Origin: Leptospira abararensis
GTDB lineage: Bacteria > Spirochaetota > Leptospiria > Leptospirales > Leptospiraceae
Length of the DNA stretch: 64,000 nucleotides
NCBI RefSeq assembly: GCF_016918735.1
Contig: NZ_JAFFPR010000060.1
Coordinates: 124,001 to 188,000 of the forward strand
Reading direction: 5' to 3'
In this document: positions 51,155 through 61,403 of the stretch, in pieces
How positions within the stretch are numbered: position 1 is the stretch's first letter
Layout: every line of letters starts with the position of its first letter
Program-made: the position numbers and the translations under genes
Notes under the pieces: model-generated
What the model was told of the DNA's origin: nothing
Seen by the model: only the letters and a program-made list of their open reading frames with translations
Database searches by the model: none

Positions 51155-51922
51155 ATGATCCCACAGATGAGCCTCCTCAAGCCCGATGTCATTCAACGTA
51201 TCCGTACTGCTCGGAATATTTTGTTTCTTACGGGAGCCGGGATTTCTAGCGAAAGTGGGATTCCTACCTTTCGTGGCGAGGATGGGTATTGGAAAACGTA
51301 TAAAGCAGAGGAGCTAGCCACACCGGAAGGATTCGCGAGACATCCCGAAATGGTTTGGGAATGGTATGACTGGAGGCGGGGGATATGCCGCGAGGCCAAA
51401 CCCAACGAAGGCCACCTAACTATCGCAAAGTGGCAATCATCTTCTCCGTTTGTCAATCTCATCACACAAAATGTAGATGGCCTTCATGCAAAAGCGGGGA
51501 GTAAAAATCTTCTAGAAATCCATGGCAATATTTTTCGTGCACGTTGTACCCACTGCCATGCTAAATTCCATTTAAACGAGGATGGATATGATAAGCCAGG
51601 CCTCAAATTTTGTATGGAATGTGAATCTTTGTTACGCCCAGACATTGTTTGGTTTGGAGAAGGTTATGACAACAAACTCCTCACCAAAGCTTGGGAACAA
51701 AGTAAAGTGGCCCATGTGGTCTTTGTGATTGGCACTAGCGCCAATGTCTCAGTTCCTGCAAACTTGGCTCTAACTGCCATTCGCAATGGGGCACTCGGAA
51801 TCGAAATCAATCCGGAAACCACATCACTCACTCCTTCCATACAACTTCACTTTGGTGGAAAATCGGGTGAAATCCTTCCTGAAATTTTTAACGAAGTTTA
51901 TCCAGAGGGAATACCGAAGTAA
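51155..51922 (+). CDS. cobB: Sirtuin NAD-dependent protein deacylase
   Basis: A 255-residue Sir2-family enzyme. NAD motif LTGAGISSESGIPTFRG, catalytic His in LLEIHGN with TQNVDGLHAKAGS, and a zinc site of CTHC and CMEC. The Y-x-x-R pattern (WYDWRR) marks class III sirtuins, which remove succinyl and malonyl as well as acetyl groups. The start may be the ATG at 51155 or the one at 51170; neither has a clear ribosome site. Divergent from bioF. Confidence 0.93.
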   Translation: MIPQMSLLKPDVIQRIRTARNILFLTGAGISSESGIPTFRGEDGYWKTYKAEELATPEGFARHPEMVWEWYDWRRGICREAKPNEGHLTIAKWQSSSPFVNLITQNVDGLHAKAGSKNLLEIHGNIFRARCTHCHAKFHLNEDGYDKPGLKFCMECESLLRPDIVWFGEGYDNKLLTKAWEQSKVAHVVFVIGTSANVSVPANLALTAIRNGALGIEINPETTSLTPSIQLHFGGKSGEILPEIFNEVYPEGIPK

Positions 51923-52016
51923 AATAATGACTCGTATCCTTAAATTCTTTTCTGAAAAACTTGCGCTTTCATAAAATAAAGACATACAAATCATTGAATA
52001 TAATCAAGAGAATTAT

Positions 52017-52373
52017 ATGACCACAATCATCCTACTGATCCTTTCCAATATCTTTATGACCTTCGCATGGTATGGCCACTTGAAGTTTGCCAAGTCCAGC
52101 AATATGTTTTATATCATTCTCTTTTCTTGGGGGATTGCTTTTTTTGAGTATGTGCTTATGGTTCCGGCAAACCGGATTGGATATTCTGTTTATAAATTTG
52201 AAGGGTTCCAATTAAAAATCATCCAAGAAGTGATCACTATCTTTGTGTTCATTCTGTTCGCGACTCTCTTCCTGGGAGAAAGGCTCAAATGGAATTATAT
52301 CGTTAGTTTTGGACTGATTCTTCTTGCGGGTTATTTTGCGTTTGGTTTTGGAAACAAATCAAACGGTCACTAA
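52017..52373 (+). CDS. DUF486 small membrane protein
   Basis: A 118-residue protein with four membrane helices, matching DUF486 (DMT-like half-transporters): FMTFAWYGHLKF, WGIAFFEYVLMVPANRIGY, FQLKIIQEVITI, ATLFLGERLKWNY. Function is not known; the likeness to EamA/SMR proteins suggests transport as a dimer. Its end overlaps the convergent coaB gene by 15 bases. Confidence 0.87.
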   Translation: MTTIILLILSNIFMTFAWYGHLKFAKSSNMFYIILFSWGIAFFEYVLMVPANRIGYSVYKFEGFQLKIIQEVITIFVFILFATLFLGERLKWNYIVSFGLILLAGYFAFGFGNKSNGH

Positions 52374-53036
52374 GAACTGAACTAGAGCTTCTGCGATTTT
52401 TTCTTTCGGCAGTGGTCCAATTTCTTTCTCCAATCCCTTGCCACTAAAGATACGAACGCTAGAATCCACTTCTCCAAACCCTTTGCCTGCACCCACATAG
52501 TTTCCCACAATGAAATGAAGCCCTTTTTTTGTTAGTTTGTCTTTCGCATATTTTTCTAGTTCTCTTGTTTCGGCAGCAAAACCAACACGAATCGAATTCT
52601 CTATTTTGTGTTCTGCGACAAATTCAGTGACTTGTTGTAATACATCTGGATTTTCTTCTAACTCAAGAAGAAGACCTTTCGTTCCTTCGGAAGTTTTTTC
52701 TTTTTTAATTTTATGTTCTGCGGTCATGATAGGGCGAAAATCCGCAGGAGCCGCCGCCATCACAAGCAAACTATCGTTAGTAATCTGAGACAAAACAGCA
52801 TCTCGTAATTGGATGGTGGTTTCCACTTCTATATTGAGTTTGGCACCTGGGACATTGGCATATCGTTCCAATGTATTTCCGTGGATGTAAATCACTTCAA
52901 CAGGATATAACAAAAAGGACTTAGCAATTTCATAACCCATTTTTCCCGAAGAGGCGTTGGAAATATAACGTACAGGATCAATCCATTCCCGAGTAGGGCC
53001 AGAGGTAACGATCACTCGTTTGAATTTTAGGTTCAT
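52359..53036 (-). CDS. coaB: Phosphopantothenate-cysteine ligase (stand-alone CoaB)
   Basis: A 225-residue ligase joining cysteine to 4'-phosphopantothenate in coenzyme A synthesis. Signature [18 protein letters not shown], then [12 protein letters not shown], and later [40 protein letters not shown]. In most bacteria this is fused to the decarboxylase; here the decarboxylase is the separate upstream gene, with a four-base overlap. Confidence 0.93.
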   Translation of the reverse strand: MNLKFKRVIVTSGPTREWIDPVRYISNASSGKMGYEIAKSFLLYPVEVIYIHGNTLERYANVPGAKLNIEVETTIQLRDAVLSQITNDSLLVMAAAPADFRPIMTAEHKIKKEKTSEGTKGLLLELEENPDVLQQVTEFVAEHKIENSIRVGFAAETRELEKYAKDKLTKKGLHFIVGNYVGAGKGFGEVDSSVRIFSGKGLEKEIGPLPKEKIAEALVQFLVTV

Positions 53037-53563
53037 GAATTTGTTGTATGGAGTTTGATAATTTGTTCGGTAATGGATTCCACCGTGGCAAGTTTGCCGT
53101 ATCCTTCATCCCCACAAACAACGATACCTTTATCAGGTGAAACTATAGTCACACCATCTTTTTCCAAGGTTTTTAAATTTCTTTGGACTGCAGGATGTAA
53201 ATACATTCCTGGATTCATAGAAGGTGCAACTAACACAGGCGAGGTACAAGCTAAATAAGTGGAAGTGACTAAATCGTCAGCAATTCCATTTGCCATTTTT
53301 CCTATGATATTAGCGGAAGCAGGAACTACGGCGAGAACGGAGGCAATGTTTTTGATTTCGATATGCGCCATACCTGTATCAAATTCATCCACTCTTACAG
53401 GTTTTCCTGTCAAAGCTTCGAAGGTAATTTTTCCGACAAATTTGGTAGCATTGGAAGTCATGATCACACGGACAGGGTATCCTTGTTTGGTAAGTCCTCT
53501 TACCAAATCACAAGCCTTGTAAGAAGCTATGGATCCTGAAACCGCAATCACAATTTCTTTCAT
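53033..53563 (-). CDS. coaC: Phosphopantothenoylcysteine decarboxylase (stand-alone CoaC)
   Basis: A 176-residue FMN flavoprotein of the HFCD family. [17 protein letters not shown] opens the FMN site. MAHIEIKN holds the active-site His, [16 protein letters not shown] is the substrate motif, and [11 protein letters not shown] holds the reactive Cys flap. Length fits a decarboxylase without ligase domain. Upstream of coaB, overlapping by ATGA, and directly next to the CNNM-type gene. Confidence 0.93.
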   Translation of the reverse strand: MKEIVIAVSGSIASYKACDLVRGLTKQGYPVRVIMTSNATKFVGKITFEALTGKPVRVDEFDTGMAHIEIKNIASVLAVVPASANIIGKMANGIADDLVTSTYLACTSPVLVAPSMNPGMYLHPAVQRNLKTLEKDGVTIVSPDKGIVVCGDEGYGKLATVESITEQIIKLHTTNS

Positions 53564-54934
53564 CTACCTGTCCTCGTAAGAGAGCTCCCTCTCCATTTCA
53601 GAATCATTATCTTCTTCTAGTTTCGGAGTAAACAAAATGGAGATGATCTTATTTCCTTCCATTTTCTTTACTTTAAGACTTCCCTTTTTAATTTGAACGA
53701 TGCTACCTTCTTTCGGCATATCTTCGTTCTTTTCCATAAAATAACCAGCGATGGTCCGAACTTCTTCCATATCCGAAGGTTCTTCCCCTTCTAAAATATC
53801 GGACAAACTAGAGAGTTCGGTTTCTCCATCCAGAGTAATGGTTTTGGTTTTTCTATTCTTTGAAGTAACATCCACTTCATCTGTGTCTGTTTCATCTCGA
53901 ATTTCACCAAAAAATTCTTCAATAATATCCTCTAAGGTAAGTAAACCGGAAACTCCACCATATTCATCAATGACAATCGCCATGTGTTGTTTTTTCTCTC
54001 GAAGTTTGGTCATCACTCGTTCAATGGACATAGATTCTGGAACTTTCACAAAATCTTTTTCCATAATCACGGTGATCTTTTCTTTTTTGCCTTTCGCTAA
54101 AAGATGGGCTGCTTGCCATTTTAAATATTTCTGTACATGGACAATTCCCACAATACGATCCAAAGTTTGATCATATACCGGGTATCTTGAAAAACTATGT
54201 TCTGCAATGAGGGGAAGCATCTTATCTATCGTTGACTCTTGCGAAATTCCAATGATAGAAAGTCTATGTGTCATTACATCTTTGGCAGTATGTTCAGAAA
54301 AATCAAAAGTCTTTTGGATGAGTTGCATTTCTGCATTATCAATCCGACCTTGTTTCCTTTGTTCTTCGATGATGATCATCAACTCTTCCGCAGAGTGAAC
54401 ATACTTATCACCCGTACGTTGTAACCGAAAGATTGTGAGAATTCCTCCTGCCAAACGATTCATTACGAATGTGACAGGGAAAAAAAGATAATAAAACAAC
54501 CACATAGGAGCAGACACTCCAAGAGCAATTGCCTCTGTGTTTTGGATGGCAAGTGTCTTCGGAACCAGCTCTCCCAAAATCACATGAAGGAGTGTGATGA
54601 GAGTGAAAGATACTCCAATAGAGATGCTATGGATGGTAACAAGATCCAATTCAATATGAAACATATGAAGGAATCCTGAAACAACACTGGCAAACAAAGC
54701 CTCGCCGATCCATCCAAGGAGTAGGCTTGCGACGGTGATTCCCACTTGGCAAACCGATAACATATCATCAATTTTTGAGACGGCCTTTTTGGTAAGATGA
54801 GCCATAGCTCTGTTTTCTTTGACGAGCTCCTCTAGGCGAGAGGGGCGGATGGAGACCATAGCAAACTCTGCTGCTACAAAGAAACCATTGACAAAGACAA
54901 GAAGGAAGATGAGAAAGATGCCGATTATTTCCAT
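53564..54934 (-). CDS. CNNM/CorC-family transporter (hemolysin-like)
   Basis: A 456-residue protein: four membrane helices in a DUF21/CNNM domain (residues about 1-190; EFAMVSIRPSRLEELV, LASLLLGWIGEA, ILGELVPKTLAIQ), two CBS domains (about 210-335; DVMTHRLSIIGIS, MAIVIDEYGGVSGLLTLEDI), and a C-terminal CorC/HlyC domain with DEVDVTSKN and IAGYFMEKNEDMP. The family exports Mg2+ or Co2+ in tested cases. One base precedes coaC. It is often misnamed hemolysin. Confidence 0.9.
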   Translation of the reverse strand: MEIIGIFLIFLLVFVNGFFVAAEFAMVSIRPSRLEELVKENRAMAHLTKKAVSKIDDMLSVCQVGITVASLLLGWIGEALFASVVSGFLHMFHIELDLVTIHSISIGVSFTLITLLHVILGELVPKTLAIQNTEAIALGVSAPMWLFYYLFFPVTFVMNRLAGGILTIFRLQRTGDKYVHSAEELMIIIEEQRKQGRIDNAEMQLIQKTFDFSEHTAKDVMTHRLSIIGISQESTIDKMLPLIAEHSFSRYPVYDQTLDRIVGIVHVQKYLKWQAAHLLAKGKKEKITVIMEKDFVKVPESMSIERVMTKLREKKQHMAIVIDEYGGVSGLLTLEDIIEEFFGEIRDETDTDEVDVTSKNRKTKTITLDGETELSSLSDILEGEEPSDMEEVRTIAGYFMEKNEDMPKEGSIVQIKKGSLKVKKMEGNKIISILFTPKLEEDNDSEMERELSYEDR

Positions 54935-55104
54935 AGAAACTCGAGCACCACTAAAGTATTATGATCAGGGTCCATTGCGTATGAGGAATAGAATTAAGTA
55001 TTTTGGACCGATCTCCCAGTGTCGCCTACAATTTGGCCCATTTTTGCCGGAAATAAAAAGGAAATGGAATTCTGTCCAAAAGATTCTACGCTAATTATGT
55101 CACT

Positions 55105-57726
55105 CTATTGGGCGGTTGCCTGGATCCAGACCCCATCTTCCCGATAACGTGCTGGATCGGCAAGACCAGAAACGGAACTTGCATCCAAAACAGGGAGGGT
55201 AGGAAGGTATCCAATTTTTTTTGTACCCGATCGAAACCAGAAATTCAACCATTGGTAGTGCCAAGAATAATCCGACCAGGACTTTCCAAGAACGCGTTCG
55301 GTATACACTACCATTTTAGGAACCGTGCGGTAATCAATCCGGCGAAATAGTTTTAGAAAAGGAATTTCTTCCAAGGTTCCAGCCTCTGACTTACAAGACC
55401 AAGAAAGATTAGTGACCGAGCTCGCCGAACCGGTATTTGCTGGAAAATCCCAAAGATGTAATCTTTCTTTTTCTTTTAAAATACGAGAACCTTCAAAATA
55501 AGCAGTCTCCACAAGATTCATACCCTTTCCTTCCAAAGAACGCATGTTTTGTGGACATTTCCAAGAAAATACATTCATTGGTTTCTGCGCCTCCGTTTGC
55601 GGAAGAAAAGAAAAGAAAAAGATAAACCCGGTCTCCTTCATTTCTTTTTTGAGGGATCGCATCAAACTAGCACCTGACTCATTCAAATAAATTTGTATAT
55701 TGTCCGCATCTTTGCTGGAATTTACGAGTTCTCTTACCGAATCAATGGCATCGGAAGAGTCAGGTCTTTGGGAACGAATCACCTTCCAACTGAGTTGGTT
55801 GCGTTTGGATTCCCTTGGATTGAAGGTGAAAAGATAAAACTCTTCTTTGTAAGGTAATAAAAGGACAGTCGGAAGTTTAGCAGATTCTAAATTACGTACG
55901 GACTCTTCTTCATTTTTTCTTTGGATTTGACTTTCCGTTTCCCGACTATCCGCATAAGTAGAATCAAAAAACTTAGATTCCCGAGCAGTAGAAAAACCAG
56001 AGAGGTATTGGAATTGTTTGTCCACAAATTGGATTTGGAACAAAGAATGGGGACTTCCCTTTCCAGCACGAATCCATTTTACAGCATTATATTTGTAAAT
56101 AGAATCTAAAAGTCCCCAAACATCGTTGTCATCCCGCAAATGGCTGAGAGCATATTCAAAAAATAAATCAGTAGAAAACGCAAGTGGACGGTAGTTGCGA
56201 ATATAATACAAATCTTCATAAATATTATTTTGGAGGTAATCTCCGACGCCATCCCGAATGTTCCCATTGACAGGGCCTTTTTTTCCTGAGGCTGTATGGG
56301 CAAACACAAACCCAAAGTTACGAAGAAATTCTGCGGCATAAAAATTATTTTCTTCGTCTAAAATTCCCCTACTCTTTGTTAACTCAATAGTAGATTTACG
56401 AAATTCCTTTCTGTAAATTTGATTATAACCTTGTAAAATGGTTGCTGCATATTCCAACCGCCTCCATTTTTTTTCCTGAGCCATATAAATGATTTCATCT
56501 GTCATTCTTGATGACAACTCAGGATTTTGATCCATTAACATCTGGGAAATTCTAAGTTTAGGCCAAATATCTGCTTCTGTTAGTTTTTCTGGATCTTTGA
56601 TTTTTTGTAGGGCTTTTAATGCAGCCTCTGGCCCACTCACTTTATATAAAGATACGGAAATTAAATCCTTCACTCCAGTAATGGACATAGGTTCATTCAA
56701 AAATGGATGGTGGATGTCTGATGACCAATTACTCAAATCCAACTTTAGATAATAATCTAAAGATTTTTTATAATCTTTTTGGAAATAAGCAAGAGCACCT
56801 AACTTTACATACACCCGATTTAAGATAGAAGTTTTTTTCCCTTTAGCAGATCTAAGAAAGTTTAACAAAGATTCTTCGGCTGCCGAATAATCTCCACCAA
56901 GGATTTGAAAAAAAGCCATCCTTTCGTTCGAATTTTCGCCAACGGAACCATCTGCGATTTTTTCCAAATCCATAATCATTTTTTGTAAATGGATTCCTTC
57001 TCTAACAAATCCTAAAAATGCGAGTTTGGCTGGAAGATCTTCATCGATTCGGTCCAAAAGAGGAATCCATTCCAAATTCGCATCCTCAAAAAATGGAGAA
57101 CTAACGCGCATAATGTTCACAAAATGTTTATGCATATCTTTTTCCTTTCCAGAAGGAAGGTCGATATAGTATTGCAAACGGAAAACACGGCATAGGGAAT
57201 AGTAAGGTTTTGTTTTCTGGCAATCCATACGAATCATGGATTTTTTTTCATCTTCCCCAGCTTGAAACAAATTGGTTCGCATGTTTTTTGCTAGGTTGCG
57301 AAAGTAAGTGTTGGGTTCTTTTTGAATGTAATTATCGAGAATTTTAATCGCTTGCACTTCTTCGCCTTGCGATTGTTTCCAAAGAGAAGTCAGTAAAAAA
57401 TCGGCAAAAGCATACTCTCCTTTTTTAGTCCGGAGGTCATACAGAATATTGGCGATTCCTACTTTGTCTTTTTTACGAAGGTAATATTCCCCTAACATGA
57501 GATAGTAGTCGATCTCTTGGATTTGGGACATTCCTTCCGGGTTCTTAAATCGAAATTCGTCCCTCGCATTTAAGATTTCTTTCCCTTGGACAAAGAGTTT
57601 GGAGGAAGACCCAGATACCACCCAACCATGATTTCTTTGGGATTGGCCCCATAAATTTCCCGCCGGAAATGCAGAAATACAACATAGAAAAATAGAAAGT
57701 GACAGGCGATTCAACATCGTATCCAT
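55105..57726 (-). CDS. Large exported helical-repeat protein, possible degenerate CHAT-like C-terminus
   Basis: An 873-residue protein with an N-terminal signal peptide (LSLSIFLCCISAFPAGNLWG). Residues about 60-560 are helical and TPR-like (YYLMLGEYYLRKKDKVG, VYVKLGALAYFQKDYKKSLDYY). The last ~270 residues are strand-rich with LPTVLLLPYKEEFYLFTF and IQIYLNESGASLMRSL, which distantly recall CHAT proteases, but I see no clear His-Cys pair. Start may be 57726 or 57717. The gene is divergent from the hybrid kinase. Unknown function; a surface or periplasmic scaffold is the safest reading. Confidence 0.6.
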   Translation of the reverse strand: MDTMLNRLSLSIFLCCISAFPAGNLWGQSQRNHGWVVSGSSSKLFVQGKEILNARDEFRFKNPEGMSQIQEIDYYLMLGEYYLRKKDKVGIANILYDLRTKKGEYAFADFLLTSLWKQSQGEEVQAIKILDNYIQKEPNTYFRNLAKNMRTNLFQAGEDEKKSMIRMDCQKTKPYYSLCRVFRLQYYIDLPSGKEKDMHKHFVNIMRVSSPFFEDANLEWIPLLDRIDEDLPAKLAFLGFVREGIHLQKMIMDLEKIADGSVGENSNERMAFFQILGGDYSAAEESLLNFLRSAKGKKTSILNRVYVKLGALAYFQKDYKKSLDYYLKLDLSNWSSDIHHPFLNEPMSITGVKDLISVSLYKVSGPEAALKALQKIKDPEKLTEADIWPKLRISQMLMDQNPELSSRMTDEIIYMAQEKKWRRLEYAATILQGYNQIYRKEFRKSTIELTKSRGILDEENNFYAAEFLRNFGFVFAHTASGKKGPVNGNIRDGVGDYLQNNIYEDLYYIRNYRPLAFSTDLFFEYALSHLRDDNDVWGLLDSIYKYNAVKWIRAGKGSPHSLFQIQFVDKQFQYLSGFSTARESKFFDSTYADSRETESQIQRKNEEESVRNLESAKLPTVLLLPYKEEFYLFTFNPRESKRNQLSWKVIRSQRPDSSDAIDSVRELVNSSKDADNIQIYLNESGASLMRSLKKEMKETGFIFFFSFLPQTEAQKPMNVFSWKCPQNMRSLEGKGMNLVETAYFEGSRILKEKERLHLWDFPANTGSASSVTNLSWSCKSEAGTLEEIPFLKLFRRIDYRTVPKMVVYTERVLGKSWSDYSWHYQWLNFWFRSGTKKIGYLPTLPVLDASSVSGLADPARYREDGVWIQATAQ

Positions 57727-57770
57727 TATTCTTTAGGACCAATCGTTTTGGTCAAGTGACATAACAATTC

Positions 57771-60700
57771 ATGGCAGAAAGTTTCAACTACCAATCCATT
57801 GTGGAAAGTTTTGACGAATTTTTAATCTATGTAGATCCCTTTTTAGAAATTCAATTTTCTCGCACTTCCCCCAATCTTTATTTGCCACCTGACTCGATCT
57901 CCACTGGGAAACATATCAACGACCTCCATATCATTCCAAGAGATGCACTGATCCTAACCAACCTTTGCCAGGAAACATTAGCAAAACGAACCCCTTTCCA
58001 ATTCACAACCAGTCTCCTCGGAAATCCCTTTCGAATTTCAGGAAGGTATTTAGAATTTAAAAACATACCGGGAGTGATCCTCCGTGGGGAACCAAACTTC
58101 AGTATCGAAAATGTAATTTTGGATAGCGGACCTTATGTGATCTTTCGATTTAAATTTGATACGGAGTTTCTAACCACATATGTATCTCCCAATGTTTCGC
58201 TAAATCTTGGATACCAGGCAGGTGACTTTAAAAAAGGGATGTTAAAACCAGATGACCTCATTCATCCCGATGACAAAGAAAAAACACTGGCCGAAGAAAA
58301 AGAACAAATCAAAAACAAAGTCCGCACCTACCAAAGAGAGTATAGATTTCAAAAACAAGACGGAACTTATATTTTCGTTTCCGACTATAGTGTTGTCAGT
58401 TTCTTTAACTCCTATCCAACAGAAAAAATTTCTTATCTAATTGATATCACAGAAAGAAAAGACAAAGAAATAGAAATCCTAAAACAACGAGATGAATTAG
58501 CAAGGGTCAAACTACTGTTTGAAGAAACGAATGCCGCAGCCAATGTGGGTGCTTGGGATGTCGATTTGGTAAATCATACACTTTTTTGGGCAAAAGAAAC
58601 AAAACGTATCCATGAAGTTCCTGATGATTATCTCCCTGATTTAAAAACTGCTTTCGATTTTTATCCATTAGAATCACATCGCAACATGTTACTTGAGGCA
58701 TTCGACAATGCGGTAAACAAAGGAACTTCCTATGATTTAGTTCTACAAATCAAAACCAGATTAGGCAAACTGAAATGGGCAAGAACTATCGGACATTCTG
58801 TATTTAAAGATGGGAAATGCATTCGAGTATTTGGAAGTTTTCAAGATATTACAAAAAACGTTGAATTAGATATCCAAAAGCAAGAGGCTCTTGGGAATTT
58901 AGAAAGCATTCTTGATGCAACCACCCATGTAACTATCATTGGAACTGACACGAATGGGATCATCACACACTTCAACAAAGGTGCAGAATTCCACTTACAA
59001 TATAATGCTGAAGAAGTGGTTGGGAAAACCTCTCCCGCAATTTTCCATAAACCCGAAGAAATACAAACACGTTCAAATGCTCTTTCCAAAGAATTTGGAG
59101 AACTCATTACCGGATTCGATACTTTTATATACAATGCAAAGTTAGGTGAATTTGATTCTCACGAATGGACTTATGTCCGCAAAGACAAAACTGAATTCCC
59201 CGTACAACTTGTAGTCACTGCAAGTAAAAACAAAAAAGGAGAAATCACCGGATACTTGGGGATCGGAATTGATATTTCAGCTCATAAAGCCACCGAAGAA
59301 GCGTTACGTGCTAGTGAGAGCCGTTGGCAATTTGCTTTGGAAGGGTCTGGGGACGGGATTTGGGATTGGAATGCGATGACAAACAAAGTTTTCTTCTCTA
59401 ACCAATGGAAAAACATGTTAGGATATTCAGAAGAAGAAATAGGATCTGACATTTCCGAATGGGAGTCAAGAGTTCATCCCGCAGACAAACCAAATTATTT
59501 TGCAGATTTAGACAAACATTTTAATGGAGAAACGTCTATTTATGTAAATGAACATAGAATGTTATGTAAAGACGGATCCTATAAATGGATTTTAGACAGA
59601 GGAAAAGTCATTGAGTGGACAGAAGACGGAAAACCACTCCGGATGATTGGAACTCACTCGGATACAACCGAACGAAAACTACTAGAAAATGCCCTCATTG
59701 TTGCTCGCGAAAATGCAGAAAAAGCCTCACAAGCGAAATCAGACTTTCTTGCCAATATGAGCCATGAAATCAGAACACCTCTCAATGGTGTGATTGGTTT
59801 TTCCGATCTTCTTATGCGAACTGATCTCAATCAGGTGCAAAAAAAATACATGGAAACAGTGTATCTTTCGGCAAGTTCATTATTAGACCTTATCAATGAT
59901 ATCTTAGATTTTTCCAAGATTGAATCCGGAAAAATGGAACTCTATAAGGAAAGAATCAATATTTATGATTTACTCCATCAAATTGCGGAAATCGTAAAAC
60001 ACAAAGCATACGAAAAAGGTCTTGAACTTATTCTTAATATTTCGCCAAAGGTTCCAAGAAACATTTTTGTAGATTCCCTTAGACTTAGACAAATCCTTTT
60101 GAACTTAATTGGAAACGCATTGAAGTTTACTTTAAAGGGTGAAATCCAAATCAAAATTTCTGCAGAACCAAAAGATAAAAATGAATATGAATTACTCTTT
60201 GAAGTGATTGATACAGGAATTGGAATTAGTCCCGAAAATAGAAACAAAATTTTTGAAGTATTTTCACAAGCTGATACATCCACCACACGTCAGTTCGGCG
60301 GAACTGGCCTTGGATTATCCATCTCTAGTAAACTTTTAAATTTATTTGATTCTAAAATGGAACTAGAATCCGAGCGCGACAAAGGATCTCGTTTCTTTTT
60401 CAAAATTGTAACTCTTGCTGACAACGAAAGGAACATGGAACCAGAGCTTGGCGAAATCAAAAAAGTTATGGTTTTAGATGACAACGAAACCAACTTATTT
60501 GTGATCCATGAAATGTTAGCTTACAAAGGAATCCAAGTTGATAGTTTCCGATCACCAAAAGAAGCCCTAAACTCAATCTCTTTGGGGACTTTCTACGATG
60601 TAGTGATTTCTGATTTTAATATGCCGGAAATGAATGGTTTAGATTTCATTGAAAAACTTTTAAAAATTGTAGAATCAAAAAATTTACGAAAACCTTTCCT

Positions 60701-61265
60701 CTCTCTTCATACATCTTCCAATGACGAAAACATTTACAAAAGAGGAAGAGAACTCGGGATACAGTCTGTCCTCTTAAAACCCATTCAAACAAACATCTTG
60801 TATGAAAGTTTGGACAAATTGATCTCAGGCAAAAGTTCGGAAGTAATCACACCTAATTATGAGCCAGTTCATCCGATTGTTACGAATGAAAAAATTAAGA
60901 TCATGATTGTAGAAGATAATCCAGTAAACATGATGTTAACTAAGGCGATTGTCCAAAAATCCCTACCGGGAACTATCATCATTGAAGCGGAGAATGGAGC
61001 TTTGGCAGTCGAAAATTTCATCCAAACAGATCCTCAACTTGTTTTTATGGATGTCCAAATGCCAGAAATGAATGGTTATGATGCTACAAAAGCCATTCGA
61101 AAGTTAGCAAATGGAAAACTTGTGCCAATCATTGCGCTCACCGCTGGTACTTTGTCAGGTGAAGAAGAACGTTGCCTCGAATGTGGAATGAATGATTATA
61201 TATCTAAACCAGTGGTTTTGAAAACTATATCCGAAAAGATGAAACGCTGGCTTCAAATCGTTTAG
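57771..61265 (+). CDS. Hybrid sensor histidine kinase with four PAS domains and two receivers
   Basis: A 1164-residue cytoplasmic protein (no membrane helix seen). PAS domains at about 110-230, 250-365, 375-505 and 515-640 (the third ends GYLGIGIDIS, the fourth begins SESRWQFALEGSGDGIW). The dimerisation helix has phospho-acceptor His665 in NMSHEIRTPLNG. ATPase motifs follow: LIGNALKFTLKG, DTGIGISPENR, GTGLGLSIS. Receiver 1 has Asp948 (ISDFNMPEMNG) and receiver 2 has Asp1094 (FMDVQMPEMNG). No separate output gene is adjacent; the encapsulin gene begins 139 bases later, but a link is only positional. Confidence 0.93.
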   Translation: MAESFNYQSIVESFDEFLIYVDPFLEIQFSRTSPNLYLPPDSISTGKHINDLHIIPRDALILTNLCQETLAKRTPFQFTTSLLGNPFRISGRYLEFKNIPGVILRGEPNFSIENVILDSGPYVIFRFKFDTEFLTTYVSPNVSLNLGYQAGDFKKGMLKPDDLIHPDDKEKTLAEEKEQIKNKVRTYQREYRFQKQDGTYIFVSDYSVVSFFNSYPTEKISYLIDITERKDKEIEILKQRDELARVKLLFEETNAAANVGAWDVDLVNHTLFWAKETKRIHEVPDDYLPDLKTAFDFYPLESHRNMLLEAFDNAVNKGTSYDLVLQIKTRLGKLKWARTIGHSVFKDGKCIRVFGSFQDITKNVELDIQKQEALGNLESILDATTHVTIIGTDTNGIITHFNKGAEFHLQYNAEEVVGKTSPAIFHKPEEIQTRSNALSKEFGELITGFDTFIYNAKLGEFDSHEWTYVRKDKTEFPVQLVVTASKNKKGEITGYLGIGIDISAHKATEEALRASESRWQFALEGSGDGIWDWNAMTNKVFFSNQWKNMLGYSEEEIGSDISEWESRVHPADKPNYFADLDKHFNGETSIYVNEHRMLCKDGSYKWILDRGKVIEWTEDGKPLRMIGTHSDTTERKLLENALIVARENAEKASQAKSDFLANMSHEIRTPLNGVIGFSDLLMRTDLNQVQKKYMETVYLSASSLLDLINDILDFSKIESGKMELYKERINIYDLLHQIAEIVKHKAYEKGLELILNISPKVPRNIFVDSLRLRQILLNLIGNALKFTLKGEIQIKISAEPKDKNEYELLFEVIDTGIGISPENRNKIFEVFSQADTSTTRQFGGTGLGLSISSKLLNLFDSKMELESERDKGSRFFFKIVTLADNERNMEPELGEIKKVMVLDDNETNLFVIHEMLAYKGIQVDSFRSPKEALNSISLGTFYDVVISDFNMPEMNGLDFIEKLLKIVESKNLRKPFLSLHTSSNDENIYKRGRELGIQSVLLKPIQTNILYESLDKLISGKSSEVITPNYEPVHPIVTNEKIKIMIVEDNPVNMMLTKAIVQKSLPGTIIIEAENGALAVENFIQTDPQLVFMDVQMPEMNGYDATKAIRKLANGKLVPIIALTAGTLSGEEERCLECGMNDYISKPVVLKTISEKMKRWLQIV

Positions 61266-61344
61266 ACTGCTAATCTACTGACCAATTTCCACAATATACC
61301 ACACAAAATTTGACTCTATTTTTATAGAAACAATCGATTCTCGT

Positions 61345-61391
61345 TTTCGGAACATAGAAATGGATCATCAGTTAATGATCCATTTCCGAAA
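61345..61391. promoter_or_regulatory. Long perfect inverted repeat before the encapsulin gene
   Basis: AAATGGATCAT (61358-61368) and ATGATCCATTT (61375-61385) form an 11-base perfect inverted repeat with loop CAGTTA. An outer pair TTTCGG (61345-61350) / CCGAAA (61386-61391) continues the stem with a seven-base bulge. It ends right at the ribosome site (AAAGAGG), 13 bases before the ATG. Either an operator or an RNA hairpin that hides the ribosome site. Confidence 0.7.
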
Positions 61392-61403
61392 AAGAGGTCA
61401 TTT

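Noticed and set aside
53564..54934. Hemolysin / virulence factor
   Set aside because: The name is historical; the DUF21-CBS-CorC architecture is that of CNNM-type ion transport proteins.
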